DNA of 64,000 bases, taken from positions 24,543 to 88,542 of the forward strand of contig NZ_JADDOJ010000005.1 in the NCBI RefSeq assembly GCF_015159745.1, given 5' to 3'. The DNA comes from Ramlibacter aquaticus (GTDB taxonomy: Bacteria > Pseudomonadota > Gammaproteobacteria > Burkholderiales > Burkholderiaceae_C). The notes below the pieces were generated by a model. The model made no database searches. It saw nothing but the letters and a program-made list of their open reading frames with translations, and had not been told where the DNA came from. The position numbers were made by a program, and so were the translations under genes. Positions 48,339-56,290 of this stretch are shown piece by piece. Numbering within the stretch: position 1 is the first letter of the stretch; each line of letters begins with the position of its first letter.

Positions 48339-48982
48339 ACGTTCAGCACCAGCCGTTCGCGTTCGATCGTGCGCGCCACCCCCGGCAGGACCGCCACCTT
48401 CTGCACGTGCGCCCACAGGGCCGGAAAGCCCTCGGGGTCGTGGCCGGCAAAACCGCCCCAGCGCAGCAGCACGAGCGCATAGGCGTCGGCGGGGCCGAAG
48501 CTGTCGCCGACCAGGAAGCCGCGGCCCTCGGCCTGGGCCCGCGCGGCCAGCGCATCAAGTTCCTGCAGCAGCGGCTTGTAGGAGGTCGCGGCGTGGGACT
48601 TGATCAACGCCTGGGTCGAGTGTTCGGCCGCGAACTTCTCGGGCCTGAAGAAGTGGGTGAAGGTCGGGTGCACCGAGTTGTTCATCCAGGCCAGCAGCTC
48701 CAGGGCCTTGGCGCGCTCGAAGGGGTCCGTGGGCAGCAGGCCGGCCTGCGGGAAGCGGGCGTCGATGTAGCCCACGATGGCCACGATCTGGGTCAAGGGC
48801 TTGCCGTCCACCACCAGCACGGGCACCTGGCCGCGGGGGTTGATGGCCTTGTACTCCGGGCTGTTCTGCTCGTTCTTGTGCAGCTTGACGAGCTGGGGCT
48901 CGAAGGTCGCGCCCGCCATTTCCAGCAGGGAATGGGGCACGAAGGAACAGGCGCCTGGTGCGTAGTAGAGGGTCAGGCTCAT
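48323..48982 (-). CDS. Beta-class-like glutathione S-transferase
   Basis: This 219-residue GST begins with LYYAPGACSFVPHSLLEMAG, the beta-class opening in which Cys12 or so forms a mixed disulphide with glutathione. The GQVPVLVVDG cis-Pro loop and the C-terminal FLVGDSFGPADAYALVLL N-capping segment complete the fold. An AAGGAA site precedes ATG 48982. It is unrelated in sequence to the other GST at 13 kb beyond the fold. Confidence 0.9.
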   Translation of the reverse strand: MSLTLYYAPGACSFVPHSLLEMAGATFEPQLVKLHKNEQNSPEYKAINPRGQVPVLVVDGKPLTQIVAIVGYIDARFPQAGLLPTDPFERAKALELLAWMNNSVHPTFTHFFRPEKFAAEHSTQALIKSHAATSYKPLLQELDALAARAQAEGRGFLVGDSFGPADAYALVLLRWGGFAGHDPEGFPALWAHVQKVAVLPGVARTIERERLVLNVYKPA

Positions 48983-49016
48983 GGTCTCGGTTTCCTTGGA
49001 ATGGGTCGTGCAAATC

Positions 49017-49673
49017 TCAGCGGCAGGGGCGCCAGGGCTTGCCGGCGAGCAGCGGCCTGAGCTCGTCGAGCTTCGCCCGCAGGGTGTCGTCCAGGGCGGG
49101 CATGCGCAGCACCTGGCCGCGCTGCTCGGGCCGGTCCTGCACCACGTGGGCGGTGCGCACCCCCTTGCGCGACAGCGCGTCCAGCTGCTGCTGCGCGGCG
49201 GCCTGGCTGGTGAAGCTGCCGAGCGAGAGGCCGGGCTCCAGCGCGGGGCTGGGGACCGGATCGAAGCTCACGCCCAGCTGGCGCAGTTCGCCCTTCTTGC
49301 GGTTCAGGGCCTCGGCGCCGGGGTACTTGCCCATGTAGATCAGCCAGCGCGCCGGCTCGACGCCGGGCTCCAGCTGCCAGCTGCCGCCGGGCCAGGCGTC
49401 CAGCGCCTGGCGCAGCGGGCCCAGCTCGGCGTCGGCGAACAGGCCGGCCTGCAGGCACTCGGGCGGCCGCGGGGCGCCGGCGCTGCTGGTCTCCAGCCGC
49501 CGCACCTCGTCGGCCGCAAGCAGGCGCAGGGACTGCGGACGGATCTGCTGGGCCACGCGTTGCGGCTCGGACTCCTGGGGCGGCGCCGCGCCCAGGGTGG
49601 CGAACCAGCCCGCCGACCAGCCGTGGTATCCCAGGTTGGCCGCCAGCAGCAGCAGCACGAGCAGTCGGAGCAT
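49017..49673 (-). CDS. Membrane-anchored SPOR-like protein
   Basis: This 218-residue protein has an N-terminal anchor helix (MLRLLVLLLLAANLGYHGW), a periplasmic region and, at about 110-185, SPOR-like elements (ARWLIYMGKYPGAEALNRKK and LSLGSFTSQAAAQQQLDALS). SPOR domains bind denuded septal peptidoglycan. Two pairs of repeat-like segments suggest a duplicated beta-alpha unit. It ends the minus-strand operon SET-birA-SPOR, 8 bp after birA. Confidence 0.78.
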   Translation of the reverse strand: MLRLLVLLLLAANLGYHGWSAGWFATLGAAPPQESEPQRVAQQIRPQSLRLLAADEVRRLETSSAGAPRPPECLQAGLFADAELGPLRQALDAWPGGSWQLEPGVEPARWLIYMGKYPGAEALNRKKGELRQLGVSFDPVPSPALEPGLSLGSFTSQAAAQQQLDALSRKGVRTAHVVQDRPEQRGQVLRMPALDDTLRAKLDELRPLLAGKPWRPCR

Positions 49674-49681
49674 GGTGGGCT

Positions 49682-50437
49682 TCAGGACGCGGGCCGGACG
49701 CTCACCTCGGAGCTGGTGATGCAGGCCGGGCCCGTTGCAGTATGCACGAGCAGCCCGCCGTCCTGCGAGACGCCGGCGCCGGTGCCCTCGGTGCCGTCCG
49801 ACAGGCGCAGGCGCAGCCCGCGCAGGGCGTCCCGGGCCTCGAAGGCCGGCCGGAAGGGCTCAAACCCGGCCGATTCGAAGGCCTTCACGCTGGCCACCAG
49901 CGGCGGCGCGACCCGCGCCAGCGCGGCGGCGGCCGTGAGGCCCGGCAGCAGCTCCTCCAGCCCGGCCGGCGGCGTGGACAGCCCGTCCGCATCGGGGCGG
50001 CGCAGGTTGATGCCTATGCCCACCACGGCATAGCGTGCCGACTGCGGCGGGAAACTGGCGGTCTCGATCAGGATGCCCGCCAGCTTGCGGCCGTCCAGCC
50101 ACAGGTCGTTCGGCCACTTCAGGCGGATGCGCGGATGCAGGCTTTCGGCCAGGGACAGGCCCACCACCAGGGACAGGCCGGACCAGTCGCGCGGGGCCAG
50201 CGGCAGCCCCAGGGAGAAGGTGAGGGAATCGCCGGGTGCGCTGGCCCAGGACCGGCCCAGCCGGCCGCGCCCGGCGGTCTGGGACAGCGCGGCCAGCAGC
50301 ACCGGCGCGGTGTCGCCGGCGCGGGCCCGCCGCATCAGCTCCGAGTTGGTGGAATCGATTTCATCCGCCACCTCGACGGCGAAGCCCGGCAGCAGCGGCG
50401 ACACCGCCTGCAGCAGGGTCTCGCGCAGGGGGTTCAC
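49682..50437 (-). CDS. birA: Biotin--[acetyl-CoA-carboxylase] ligase
   Basis: BirA attaches biotin to the AccB carrier. This 251-residue form lacks the N-terminal helix-turn-helix of E. coli BirA, so it is monofunctional. The catalytic motifs are DEIDSTNSELMRRA, TAGRGRLGRSWASA (biotinyl-AMP loop) and LKWPNDLWLDGRKLAGILIE. A C-terminal SH3-like cap follows. GTG 50437 overlaps the SET gene stop (GTGA). Confidence 0.95.
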   Translation of the reverse strand: MNPLRETLLQAVSPLLPGFAVEVADEIDSTNSELMRRARAGDTAPVLLAALSQTAGRGRLGRSWASAPGDSLTFSLGLPLAPRDWSGLSLVVGLSLAESLHPRIRLKWPNDLWLDGRKLAGILIETASFPPQSARYAVVGIGINLRRPDADGLSTPPAGLEELLPGLTAAAALARVAPPLVASVKAFESAGFEPFRPAFEARDALRGLRLRLSDGTEGTGAGVSQDGGLLVHTATGPACITSSEVSVRPAS

Positions 50438-50967
50438 CGGGACGGACGGCGCTTGGGCGCGAGCAGGGTGCCGCGGCAGGTCTTGGCGCCGCACCAGCAG
50501 GGGTACTGGGCCTTGAGCGCGGGCGTGTAGCGCTCGTCGATGATCAGGCCGTAGTCGTAGTTCAGCTCTTCGCCGGCGCGGATGTTGCGCAGCGCCTTGA
50601 TGAAGATGCGGCCTTCCTGTTCGTCGGCCTCGCAGTTCGGGGCGCAGGAATGGTTGATCCAGCGCGAGGAATTGCCACCGTTCTTCGCATCGATCACACG
50701 CTTTTCATCGACGTGGAAGTAGAACGTGTGGTTGGGGTCCTTGGGGTCGTGCGGATGCCGGCGCTGGGCTTCCTTCCAGGTGATGATTTCGCCCACGTAT
50801 TCGATGATGATTTCACCTTCCGGAATATCCTGGACGGCGAACACCCCCTTGCCGTGGACACCCGAGCGGCGCACTTGGATGCGGCGGCCGGCGGGGGGGG
50901 CGGGCGGGGTGGCGGGCGCGGGCTTGCGGGCTGCGGCACCCCTCCCCGGGGCGGGCTTTTGTGCCAT
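50434..50967 (-). CDS. SET-domain lysine methyltransferase
   Basis: SET domains transfer methyl groups from S-adenosylmethionine to lysine. This 177-residue protein has SET motifs in order: GKGVFAVQDIPEGEIIIEY, the SAM/catalytic NHSCAPNCEA, and ELNYDYGL. A post-SET-like CWCGAKTCRGTL zinc motif ends it. Residues 1-30 are basic Lys/Ala/Pro repeats. Bacterial SET proteins (such as Chlamydia NUE) methylate histone-like proteins. Directly divergent is topB with an H1-like tail. It starts the operon SET-birA-SPOR; ATG 50967 follows a weak site. Confidence 0.88.
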   Translation of the reverse strand: MAQKPAPGRGAAARKPAPATPPAPPAGRRIQVRRSGVHGKGVFAVQDIPEGEIIIEYVGEIITWKEAQRRHPHDPKDPNHTFYFHVDEKRVIDAKNGGNSSRWINHSCAPNCEADEQEGRIFIKALRNIRAGEELNYDYGLIIDERYTPALKAQYPCWCGAKTCRGTLLAPKRRPSR

Positions 50968-50990
50968 GGGCGGAAAACCTGTTAACTTGA

Positions 50991-51021
50991 ATATGCACAC
51001 ACGCGCGCACATGCGCGCGCG
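50991..51021. repeat. Alternating purine-pyrimidine tract, Z-DNA prone
   Basis: All 31 bases from 50991 to 51021 alternate purine and pyrimidine without a break, mostly as CA/CG repeats with a central ACATGC. Such tracts flip to Z-DNA under negative supercoiling. It lies between the divergent SET and topB starts, 16 bp before the topB ATG. Confidence 0.85.
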
Positions 51022-51036
51022 AGGAACAGGGATTGT

Positions 51037-54021
51037 ATGGATTCAAAAACACTGATCATCGCGGAGAAGCCGTCGGTCGCGCAGGACATCGTGCGCGCCC
51101 TCACGCCCGTGGCCGGCAAGTTCGACAAGCACGAGGACCACTTCGAGAGCGAGCGCTACGTGGTCACCAGCGCGGTGGGCCACCTGGTGGAGATCCAGGC
51201 GCCGGAGCAGTTCGACGTGAAGCGCGGCAAGTGGAGCTTCGCCCACCTGCCCGTGATCCCGCCCTACTTCGACCTCAAGCCGGTCGACAAGACCAAGTCG
51301 CGCCTGAACGCGGTGGTCAAGCTGGCACGCCGCAAGGACGTGGGCGAGCTGGTGAACGCCTGTGACGCGGGCCGCGAGGGCGAGCTGATCTTCCGGCTGA
51401 TCGAGCAGTTCGCCGCGGCCAGCGCCAAGAGCGCCCCGGCGGCGGGCAAGTCCGCCGGGCTGGGCAAGCCGATCCGCCGGCTGTGGCTGCAGTCCATGAC
51501 CCCGCAGGCGATCCGCGACGGCTTCGAGAAGCTGCGCGACGAGCGGCAGATGGCCGGCCTGGCCGACGCGGCGCGCTCGCGCTCCGAAGCCGACTGGCTG
51601 GTGGGCATCAACGGCACCCGGGCTTTCACCGCCTTCAACTCGCGCGACGGCGGCTTCTTCCTCACCACCGTGGGCCGGGTGCAGACGCCCACGCTGGCCA
51701 TCGTGGTCGAGCGCGAGGAGCAGATCCGCCGCTTCGTGAGCCGCGACTACTGGGAAGTCCACGCCAGCTTCCGCGCCGAAGCCGGTGAATACGCCTCCAA
51801 GTGGTTCGACCCCAAGTGGAAGAAGGACGCCGAGGACGCCGAGAAGCGGGCCGACCGGGTGTGGACGCAAAAGGAAGCCCACGCCATCGCCGAGGCGGTG
51901 CGCGGCAAGCCCGGCAAGGTCACCGACGAATCCAAGCCGACCACCCAGGCCTCGCCCGCCCTGTTCGACCTCACGTCCCTGCAGCGCGAGGCGAACGGCC
52001 GCTTCGGCTTCTCGGCCAAGACCACGCTGTCGCTGGCCCAGTCCCTGTACGAGCGGCACAAGGCGCTGACCTACCCGCGTACCGATTCGCGCCACCTGCC
52101 CGAGGACTACGTGAAGGTGGTGCAGGACACCATGGGCATGCTGGCGGGCAGCGGCATGGGCCACCTCGCGCCCTTCGCCAAGCAGGCGCTGGCCGGCAGC
52201 TACGTGAAGCCCAACAAGCGCATCTTCGACAACGCCAAGGTCAGCGACCACTTCGCCATCATCCCGACGCTGCAGGCCCCCAGCGGCCTGTCGGACGCCG
52301 AGCAGAAGCTCTACGACCTGGTCGTGCGGCGCTTCCTGTCGGTCTTCTTTCCCAGCGCCGAGTTCCTGGTCACCACGCGCATCACCGAGGTCGCGGGCCA
52401 CCACTTCCGCACCGAGGGCAAGGTGCTGGTGAAGCCGGGCTGGCTCGCCATCTGGGGCAAGGAAGCCGACGAACCCCCGGCCGCGGGCGCCGAGCCGGCC
52501 GAGAACAGCAAGACCCTGGTGGCGGTGAAGCCGGGCGAGACGGTGCACACCGAGCGCGCCGATCCCAAGGGCCTGAAGACCCGGCCGCCGGCGCGCTATT
52601 CGGAGGCCACGCTGCTGGGCGCCATGGAAGGCGCGGGCAAGTTCGTCGAGGACGACGAGCTGCGCGAGGCCATGCAGGAAAAGGGCCTGGGCACGCCGGC
52701 CACGCGGGCGGCCATCATCGAAGGCCTGATCGGCGAGAAGTACATGCTGCGCGAGGGCCGCGAGCTGATTCCCACCGCCAAGGCCTTCCAGCTCATGACG
52801 CTGCTGCGCGGCCTGGGCGTGGAGGAGCTCTCCAAGCCCGAGCTGACCGGCGAATGGGAGCACAAGCTCGCGCAGATGGAGCACGGCGCGCTCAGCCGCG
52901 ACGAGTTCATGCGCCAGATCGCGGAGATGACCGAGCGCATCGTGCGCAAGGCCAAGGAGTACGACCGCGACACGGTGCCCGGCGATTACGCCACCCTGCA
53001 CACCCCCTGCCCCAACTGCGGCGGCGTGGTGCAGGAGAACTACCGGCGCTACAGCTGCATCGGCAAGCCGCAGGCCGCGCCTTGCGGCTTCTCGTTCACC
53101 AAGATCCCGGCGGGCCGCGCGTTCGAACTGGCCGAGGTCGAGCAGTTCCTGCGCGACAAGAAGATCGGCCCGCTGGAGGGGTTCCGCTCCAAGGCGGGCT
53201 GGCCCTTCACGGCCGAGATCGCGCTCAAGTTCAGCGACGAGGACAAGAACTGGAAGCTGGAGTTCGACTTCGGCAACGAGGACGATCCGTCGCAGACCGG
53301 CGAGCTGGTCGACTTCGGCGAGCAGCAGCCGCTGGGGCCCTGTCCCAAGTGCGGGGCGCGCGTGTTCGAGTTCGGCAGCAACTACCTGTGCGAGAAGTCG
53401 GTCCCCACCCCGGCCCAGCCGCAGCCCAGCTGCGACTTCAAGAGCGGCAAGATCATCCTGCAGCAGCCGGTGGAGCGCGAGCAGATGAGCAAGCTGCTGG
53501 CCACCGGCAAGACCGACCTGCTGGACAAGTTCGTCTCCATGCGCACGCGGCGTTCGTTCAAGGCCTTCCTGGCCTGGGACGCAGAAGCCGGCAAGGTCAA
53601 CTTCGAGTTCGAGGTTCGGGAAAGCAAGTTCCCGCCGCGCAAGGGGGCCCCTGCACGGGGCGCCGCGCCGGCGGCCCGGAAGACGGCGATGGCTGCCAAG
53701 AAGGCCGCCCCGGCGGCGAAGAAGGCGGCCCCGGCGAAGAAAGCCGCCGCGCCCGCGAAGAAGGCGGCCGCCCCCAAGGCGCCGCGCAAGGCCGGGCCCG
53801 GGCTCACCCCCAGCCCGCAGCTGGCCGCGGTGATCGGGGCCGAGCCGGCCGCGCGCACCGAGGTGATCAAGAAGCTGTGGGACTACATCAAGGCGAACGG
53901 CCTGCAGGACGCCAAGGACAAGCGCAGCATCAACGCGGATGCCAAGCTGCGGGCGGTCTTCGGCAAGGACCAGGTCACCATGTTCGAACTGGCGGGCCTG
54001 GTGGGCAAGCACCTGGGCTGA
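51037..54021 (+). CDS. topB: DNA topoisomerase III with H1-like tail and SWIB domain
   Basis: This type IA topoisomerase (994 aa; E. coli TopB 653) passes and decatenates DNA strands. Toprim motifs are LIIAEKPSVAQDI and CDAGREGELIF; the catalytic Tyr346 is in LTYPRTDSRHLP. Two C4 zinc motifs follow (Cys658 CPNCGG and CPKCGARVF). From about 885 a Lys/Ala-rich H1-like stretch (KKAAPAKKAAAPAKKA) precedes a C-terminal SWIB/MDM2-like domain (about 922-994, KLWDYIKANGLQD). The addition is about 340 residues beyond a core enzyme. It is divergent from the SET gene. Confidence 0.95.
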   Translation: MDSKTLIIAEKPSVAQDIVRALTPVAGKFDKHEDHFESERYVVTSAVGHLVEIQAPEQFDVKRGKWSFAHLPVIPPYFDLKPVDKTKSRLNAVVKLARRKDVGELVNACDAGREGELIFRLIEQFAAASAKSAPAAGKSAGLGKPIRRLWLQSMTPQAIRDGFEKLRDERQMAGLADAARSRSEADWLVGINGTRAFTAFNSRDGGFFLTTVGRVQTPTLAIVVEREEQIRRFVSRDYWEVHASFRAEAGEYASKWFDPKWKKDAEDAEKRADRVWTQKEAHAIAEAVRGKPGKVTDESKPTTQASPALFDLTSLQREANGRFGFSAKTTLSLAQSLYERHKALTYPRTDSRHLPEDYVKVVQDTMGMLAGSGMGHLAPFAKQALAGSYVKPNKRIFDNAKVSDHFAIIPTLQAPSGLSDAEQKLYDLVVRRFLSVFFPSAEFLVTTRITEVAGHHFRTEGKVLVKPGWLAIWGKEADEPPAAGAEPAENSKTLVAVKPGETVHTERADPKGLKTRPPARYSEATLLGAMEGAGKFVEDDELREAMQEKGLGTPATRAAIIEGLIGEKYMLREGRELIPTAKAFQLMTLLRGLGVEELSKPELTGEWEHKLAQMEHGALSRDEFMRQIAEMTERIVRKAKEYDRDTVPGDYATLHTPCPNCGGVVQENYRRYSCIGKPQAAPCGFSFTKIPAGRAFELAEVEQFLRDKKIGPLEGFRSKAGWPFTAEIALKFSDEDKNWKLEFDFGNEDDPSQTGELVDFGEQQPLGPCPKCGARVFEFGSNYLCEKSVPTPAQPQPSCDFKSGKIILQQPVEREQMSKLLATGKTDLLDKFVSMRTRRSFKAFLAWDAEAGKVNFEFEVRESKFPPRKGAPARGAAPAARKTAMAAKKAAPAAKKAAPAKKAAAPAKKAAAPKAPRKAGPGLTPSPQLAAVIGAEPAARTEVIKKLWDYIKANGLQDAKDKRSINADAKLRAVFGKDQVTMFELAGLVGKHLG

Positions 54022-54041
54022 AGCCGGGCGAGCGCACCAGC

Positions 54042-54069
54042 AAAACAGCGGCCCGTGGGCCGCTGTTTT
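54042..54069. terminator. Bidirectional terminator between topB and the binding-protein gene
   Basis: A perfect 13-bp stem (AAAACAGCGGCCC with GGGCCGCTGTTTT) closes a 2-nt loop. The A4 and T5 ends give U-tracts on either strand. It can end topB and the convergent binding-protein transcript. Confidence 0.9.
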
Positions 54070-54091
54070 TCATTCCGGCACCGGGCGCGCC

Positions 54092-55246
54092 TCAGTGCAT
54101 GAAGCGACCACCCTTGAGGATGGTGGTGATGTCGATGAACTTCGAGCCGACGTGGTTGTGCGCGCCGTAGCGGATGCTGAAGCCGCCCATGTCCCAGTCG
54201 TGGATGGATTCCAGCCCCGCGATCAGGCCGTCGCGGGTGGGCGACTTGCCGGCACGGCGCAGGCCTTCGGCGAACACCTTGGCCGTGAGGAAACCCTCCA
54301 TGCTGGAGAAGTCGTACTCCTTCTGGCCGGCCTCGGCCATCACCTGCTGGTACTCGCGCACCACCGGGATCGAGGTTGCGAAGGGGAAGGGCACGACCTG
54401 GGAGATCACCACGCCGGCGCCGGTGTCACCGAGCTCGTCGGCGAGGGCCTTGGCGCCCACGAAGCTGACGTTGAAGAACTGGCCGCCGTAACCCTTGCCG
54501 CGCGCCTGCTTGATGAAGGCGGCGCAGGACTTGTAGGCGCTGATCTGGACGATGGCTTCGGGTTGCGCGGGCAGCAGCGCGGCCAGCGCCTTGCTCACGT
54601 CCACTGCGTTGCGCTCCACCGTGCCCACCGCCACCGGCTTGAGCTGGCGCCGGGCCAGCGCGCGCTGCATGCCGTCCAGGCCGGTCTGGCCGTAGGCGTC
54701 GTTCTGGTAGAAGACGGCGATCTTGGTCAGGCCCAGGCCGGTGAGGTGCTGGACGATGCGCTCGGTCTCGTCGAAATAGCTGCCGCGCACGTGGAACACG
54801 TAGCGGTTGAAGGGGTCGCGCAGGGCTTCCGCGCCGGTGAACATGCCCACCAGCGGCACACGGGCCTCCGTCAGCACCGGCAGGGCGGCGATGCCAGTGG
54901 GCGTTCCCACGGAGCCGATCAGCGAGAACACGTTGTCCTCCTCGATCAGCGCACGGGCCGCCGCTTTGGCTTTTTCCGGCTCGTAGCCGTCGTCCCGCGC
55001 CACCAGCTTGAGGCTGCGGCCGTTGACGCCGCCCTGGGCGTTGACCTGCCTGAAGAAGGCCTCGATGCCCACCTTCAGGCGCTCGCCCAGCTGCGCGGCC
55101 GGGCCGCTGAAGGCCGCGAACTGGCCCACCAGCACCTGGCGATCGCCCACCCCGGGTTCCGCGCGCGCGCTTCCGACGACGGTCGCGGCCAGGCCCGCAC
55201 CCCCCCACTTCAGAACATCTCGACGCGATTTTTGAAATTCATGCAT
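54092..55246 (-). CDS. Periplasmic ABC transporter substrate-binding protein (Peripla_BP_6/LivK-like)
   Basis: This 384-residue protein has a signal sequence with twin Arg (KSRRDVLKWGGAGLAATVVG), so Tat export is possible, then cleavage near ARA at 27-29. The mature part has the type I fold of LivK-type proteins (VLVGQFAAFSGPAAQLG, then GVNGRSLKLVARDDGYEP and DGMQRALARR). It would bind amino acids or small organic acids, but no permease or ATPase genes are adjacent, so it is an orphan component. Many Burkholderiales encode such extra receptors. Confidence 0.88.
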   Translation of the reverse strand: MHEFQKSRRDVLKWGGAGLAATVVGSARAEPGVGDRQVLVGQFAAFSGPAAQLGERLKVGIEAFFRQVNAQGGVNGRSLKLVARDDGYEPEKAKAAARALIEEDNVFSLIGSVGTPTGIAALPVLTEARVPLVGMFTGAEALRDPFNRYVFHVRGSYFDETERIVQHLTGLGLTKIAVFYQNDAYGQTGLDGMQRALARRQLKPVAVGTVERNAVDVSKALAALLPAQPEAIVQISAYKSCAAFIKQARGKGYGGQFFNVSFVGAKALADELGDTGAGVVISQVVPFPFATSIPVVREYQQVMAEAGQKEYDFSSMEGFLTAKVFAEGLRRAGKSPTRDGLIAGLESIHDWDMGGFSIRYGAHNHVGSKFIDITTILKGGRFMH

Positions 55247-55361
55247 TCTTTACACTCCGGCCCCGCATCGTAACGATGACAGCGGCCATACCCAAGGGGT
55301 AAGCCACCTGCCTAACCACCAAGGGCCTCCAAAACGGGCCCATGCGTCTGAAGGAGACCAC

Positions 55362-55922
55362 ATGAACCCGCGACTCACGCTCAGCGTTCTATGCCTGGCT
55401 GCCGCGCCCGCGTTCGCGGCCGGCTTCAAGCTCGAAAGCCCGGACATCAAGCCGAACGCCATGATGGACAAGAAGTTCGAGTTCAACAGCTTCGGCTGCT
55501 CGGGCGAGAACAAGTCGCCGGTGCTGAAGTGGAGCGGCGCGCCCAAGGACACCAAGAGCTTCGCCGTGACGGTGTACGACCCTGACGCGCCCACCGGCTC
55601 CGGCTGGTGGCACTGGACCGTGGTGAACATCCCCGCGGGCACCCAGGAGCTGCCGTCCGACGCCGGCGCCGCGGGCGGCGCCAACCTGCCCAAGGGCGCG
55701 ACCATGGTCCGCTCCGACTACGGCACCGCGGCCTGGGGCGGCACCTGCCCGCCGGCCGGCGACAAGCCGCACCGCTACGTCTTCACCGTGTATGCGCTCA
55801 AGGCCGACAAGCTGGACCTGCCTGCGGACGCCACGGCGGCCCTGGCCGGCTTCATGATCCACGCCAACGAACTGGGCAAGGCCAGCTTCACCGCCCGCTA
55901 CGGCCGCCCGAAGGCCCAGTAA
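55362..55922 (+). CDS. YbhB/YbcL family PEBP-like protein
   Basis: This 186-residue protein has a signal peptide (MNPRLTLSVLCLAAAPAFAA) and the phosphatidylethanolamine-binding-protein (RKIP) fold: SFAVTVYDPDAP and WWHWTVVNIPAGT, then GTCPPAGDKPHRYVFTVYAL. The ligand pocket residues DPDAP and HRY are intact. Periplasmic members (YbcL) exist in E. coli; some affect host signalling, others have no known role. The gene is monocistronic. Confidence 0.9.
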   Translation: MNPRLTLSVLCLAAAPAFAAGFKLESPDIKPNAMMDKKFEFNSFGCSGENKSPVLKWSGAPKDTKSFAVTVYDPDAPTGSGWWHWTVVNIPAGTQELPSDAGAAGGANLPKGATMVRSDYGTAAWGGTCPPAGDKPHRYVFTVYALKADKLDLPADATAALAGFMIHANELGKASFTARYGRPKAQ

Positions 55923-56290
55923 GCCCCCTGGCGGCGCAGCGCCCCTCAGCCCGCGCGGTCTTCGCGGGGCGGCTGGGGCGCGCTGCCCGAGGCGTCGCCG
56001 TGGTGGTCCACGGGGTCCACGCCCGTGGCGCTGTCGCGCGGCCGGTGCGCTGGGCGCGACGCCGCATCGTGTGCGCCGTCGCGCCCGGGCGGTCGCTCGC
56101 GCCCTTCCCGCGGTTCACGCGAGTTACGAGGGACGGGACGGGTCAGCATGGGAAGAGCATCGCGTGCCGCACAGGGACGGGCTGTAGGACGGCACCGCCG
56201 CAGCGGATGGGTTGGCGCCCTGGCGCGCTTCCCTTCGAGGCCCGCGGTGGCTACGATGGTCGGCCCCGTCCCTGCAAAAAGGAGGCTCCC
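55923..56290. other. 368-bp region before the EF-G-like gene
   Basis: No recognised gene, but a 67-residue minus-strand frame is listed separately. Near its end lie a TACGAT hexamer at about 56252 and a strong AGGAGG ribosome site at 56281-56286 for the EF-G-like gene. No convincing -35 or riboswitch was found. Confidence 0.45.
55946..56149 (-). CDS. Possible small hydrophilic protein, 67 aa
   Basis: A minus-strand frame from ATG 56149 encodes a polar, Pro/Arg/Asp-rich peptide ending DPVDHHGDASGSAPQPPRED. Composition and the high GC at third codon positions look coding, and it is the only good frame in this gap. There is no clear ribosome-binding site and I do not recognise a family. It is convergent with the PEBP gene. 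Confidence 0.3.
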   Translation of the reverse strand: MLTRPVPRNSREPREGRERPPGRDGAHDAASRPAHRPRDSATGVDPVDHHGDASGSAPQPPREDRAG

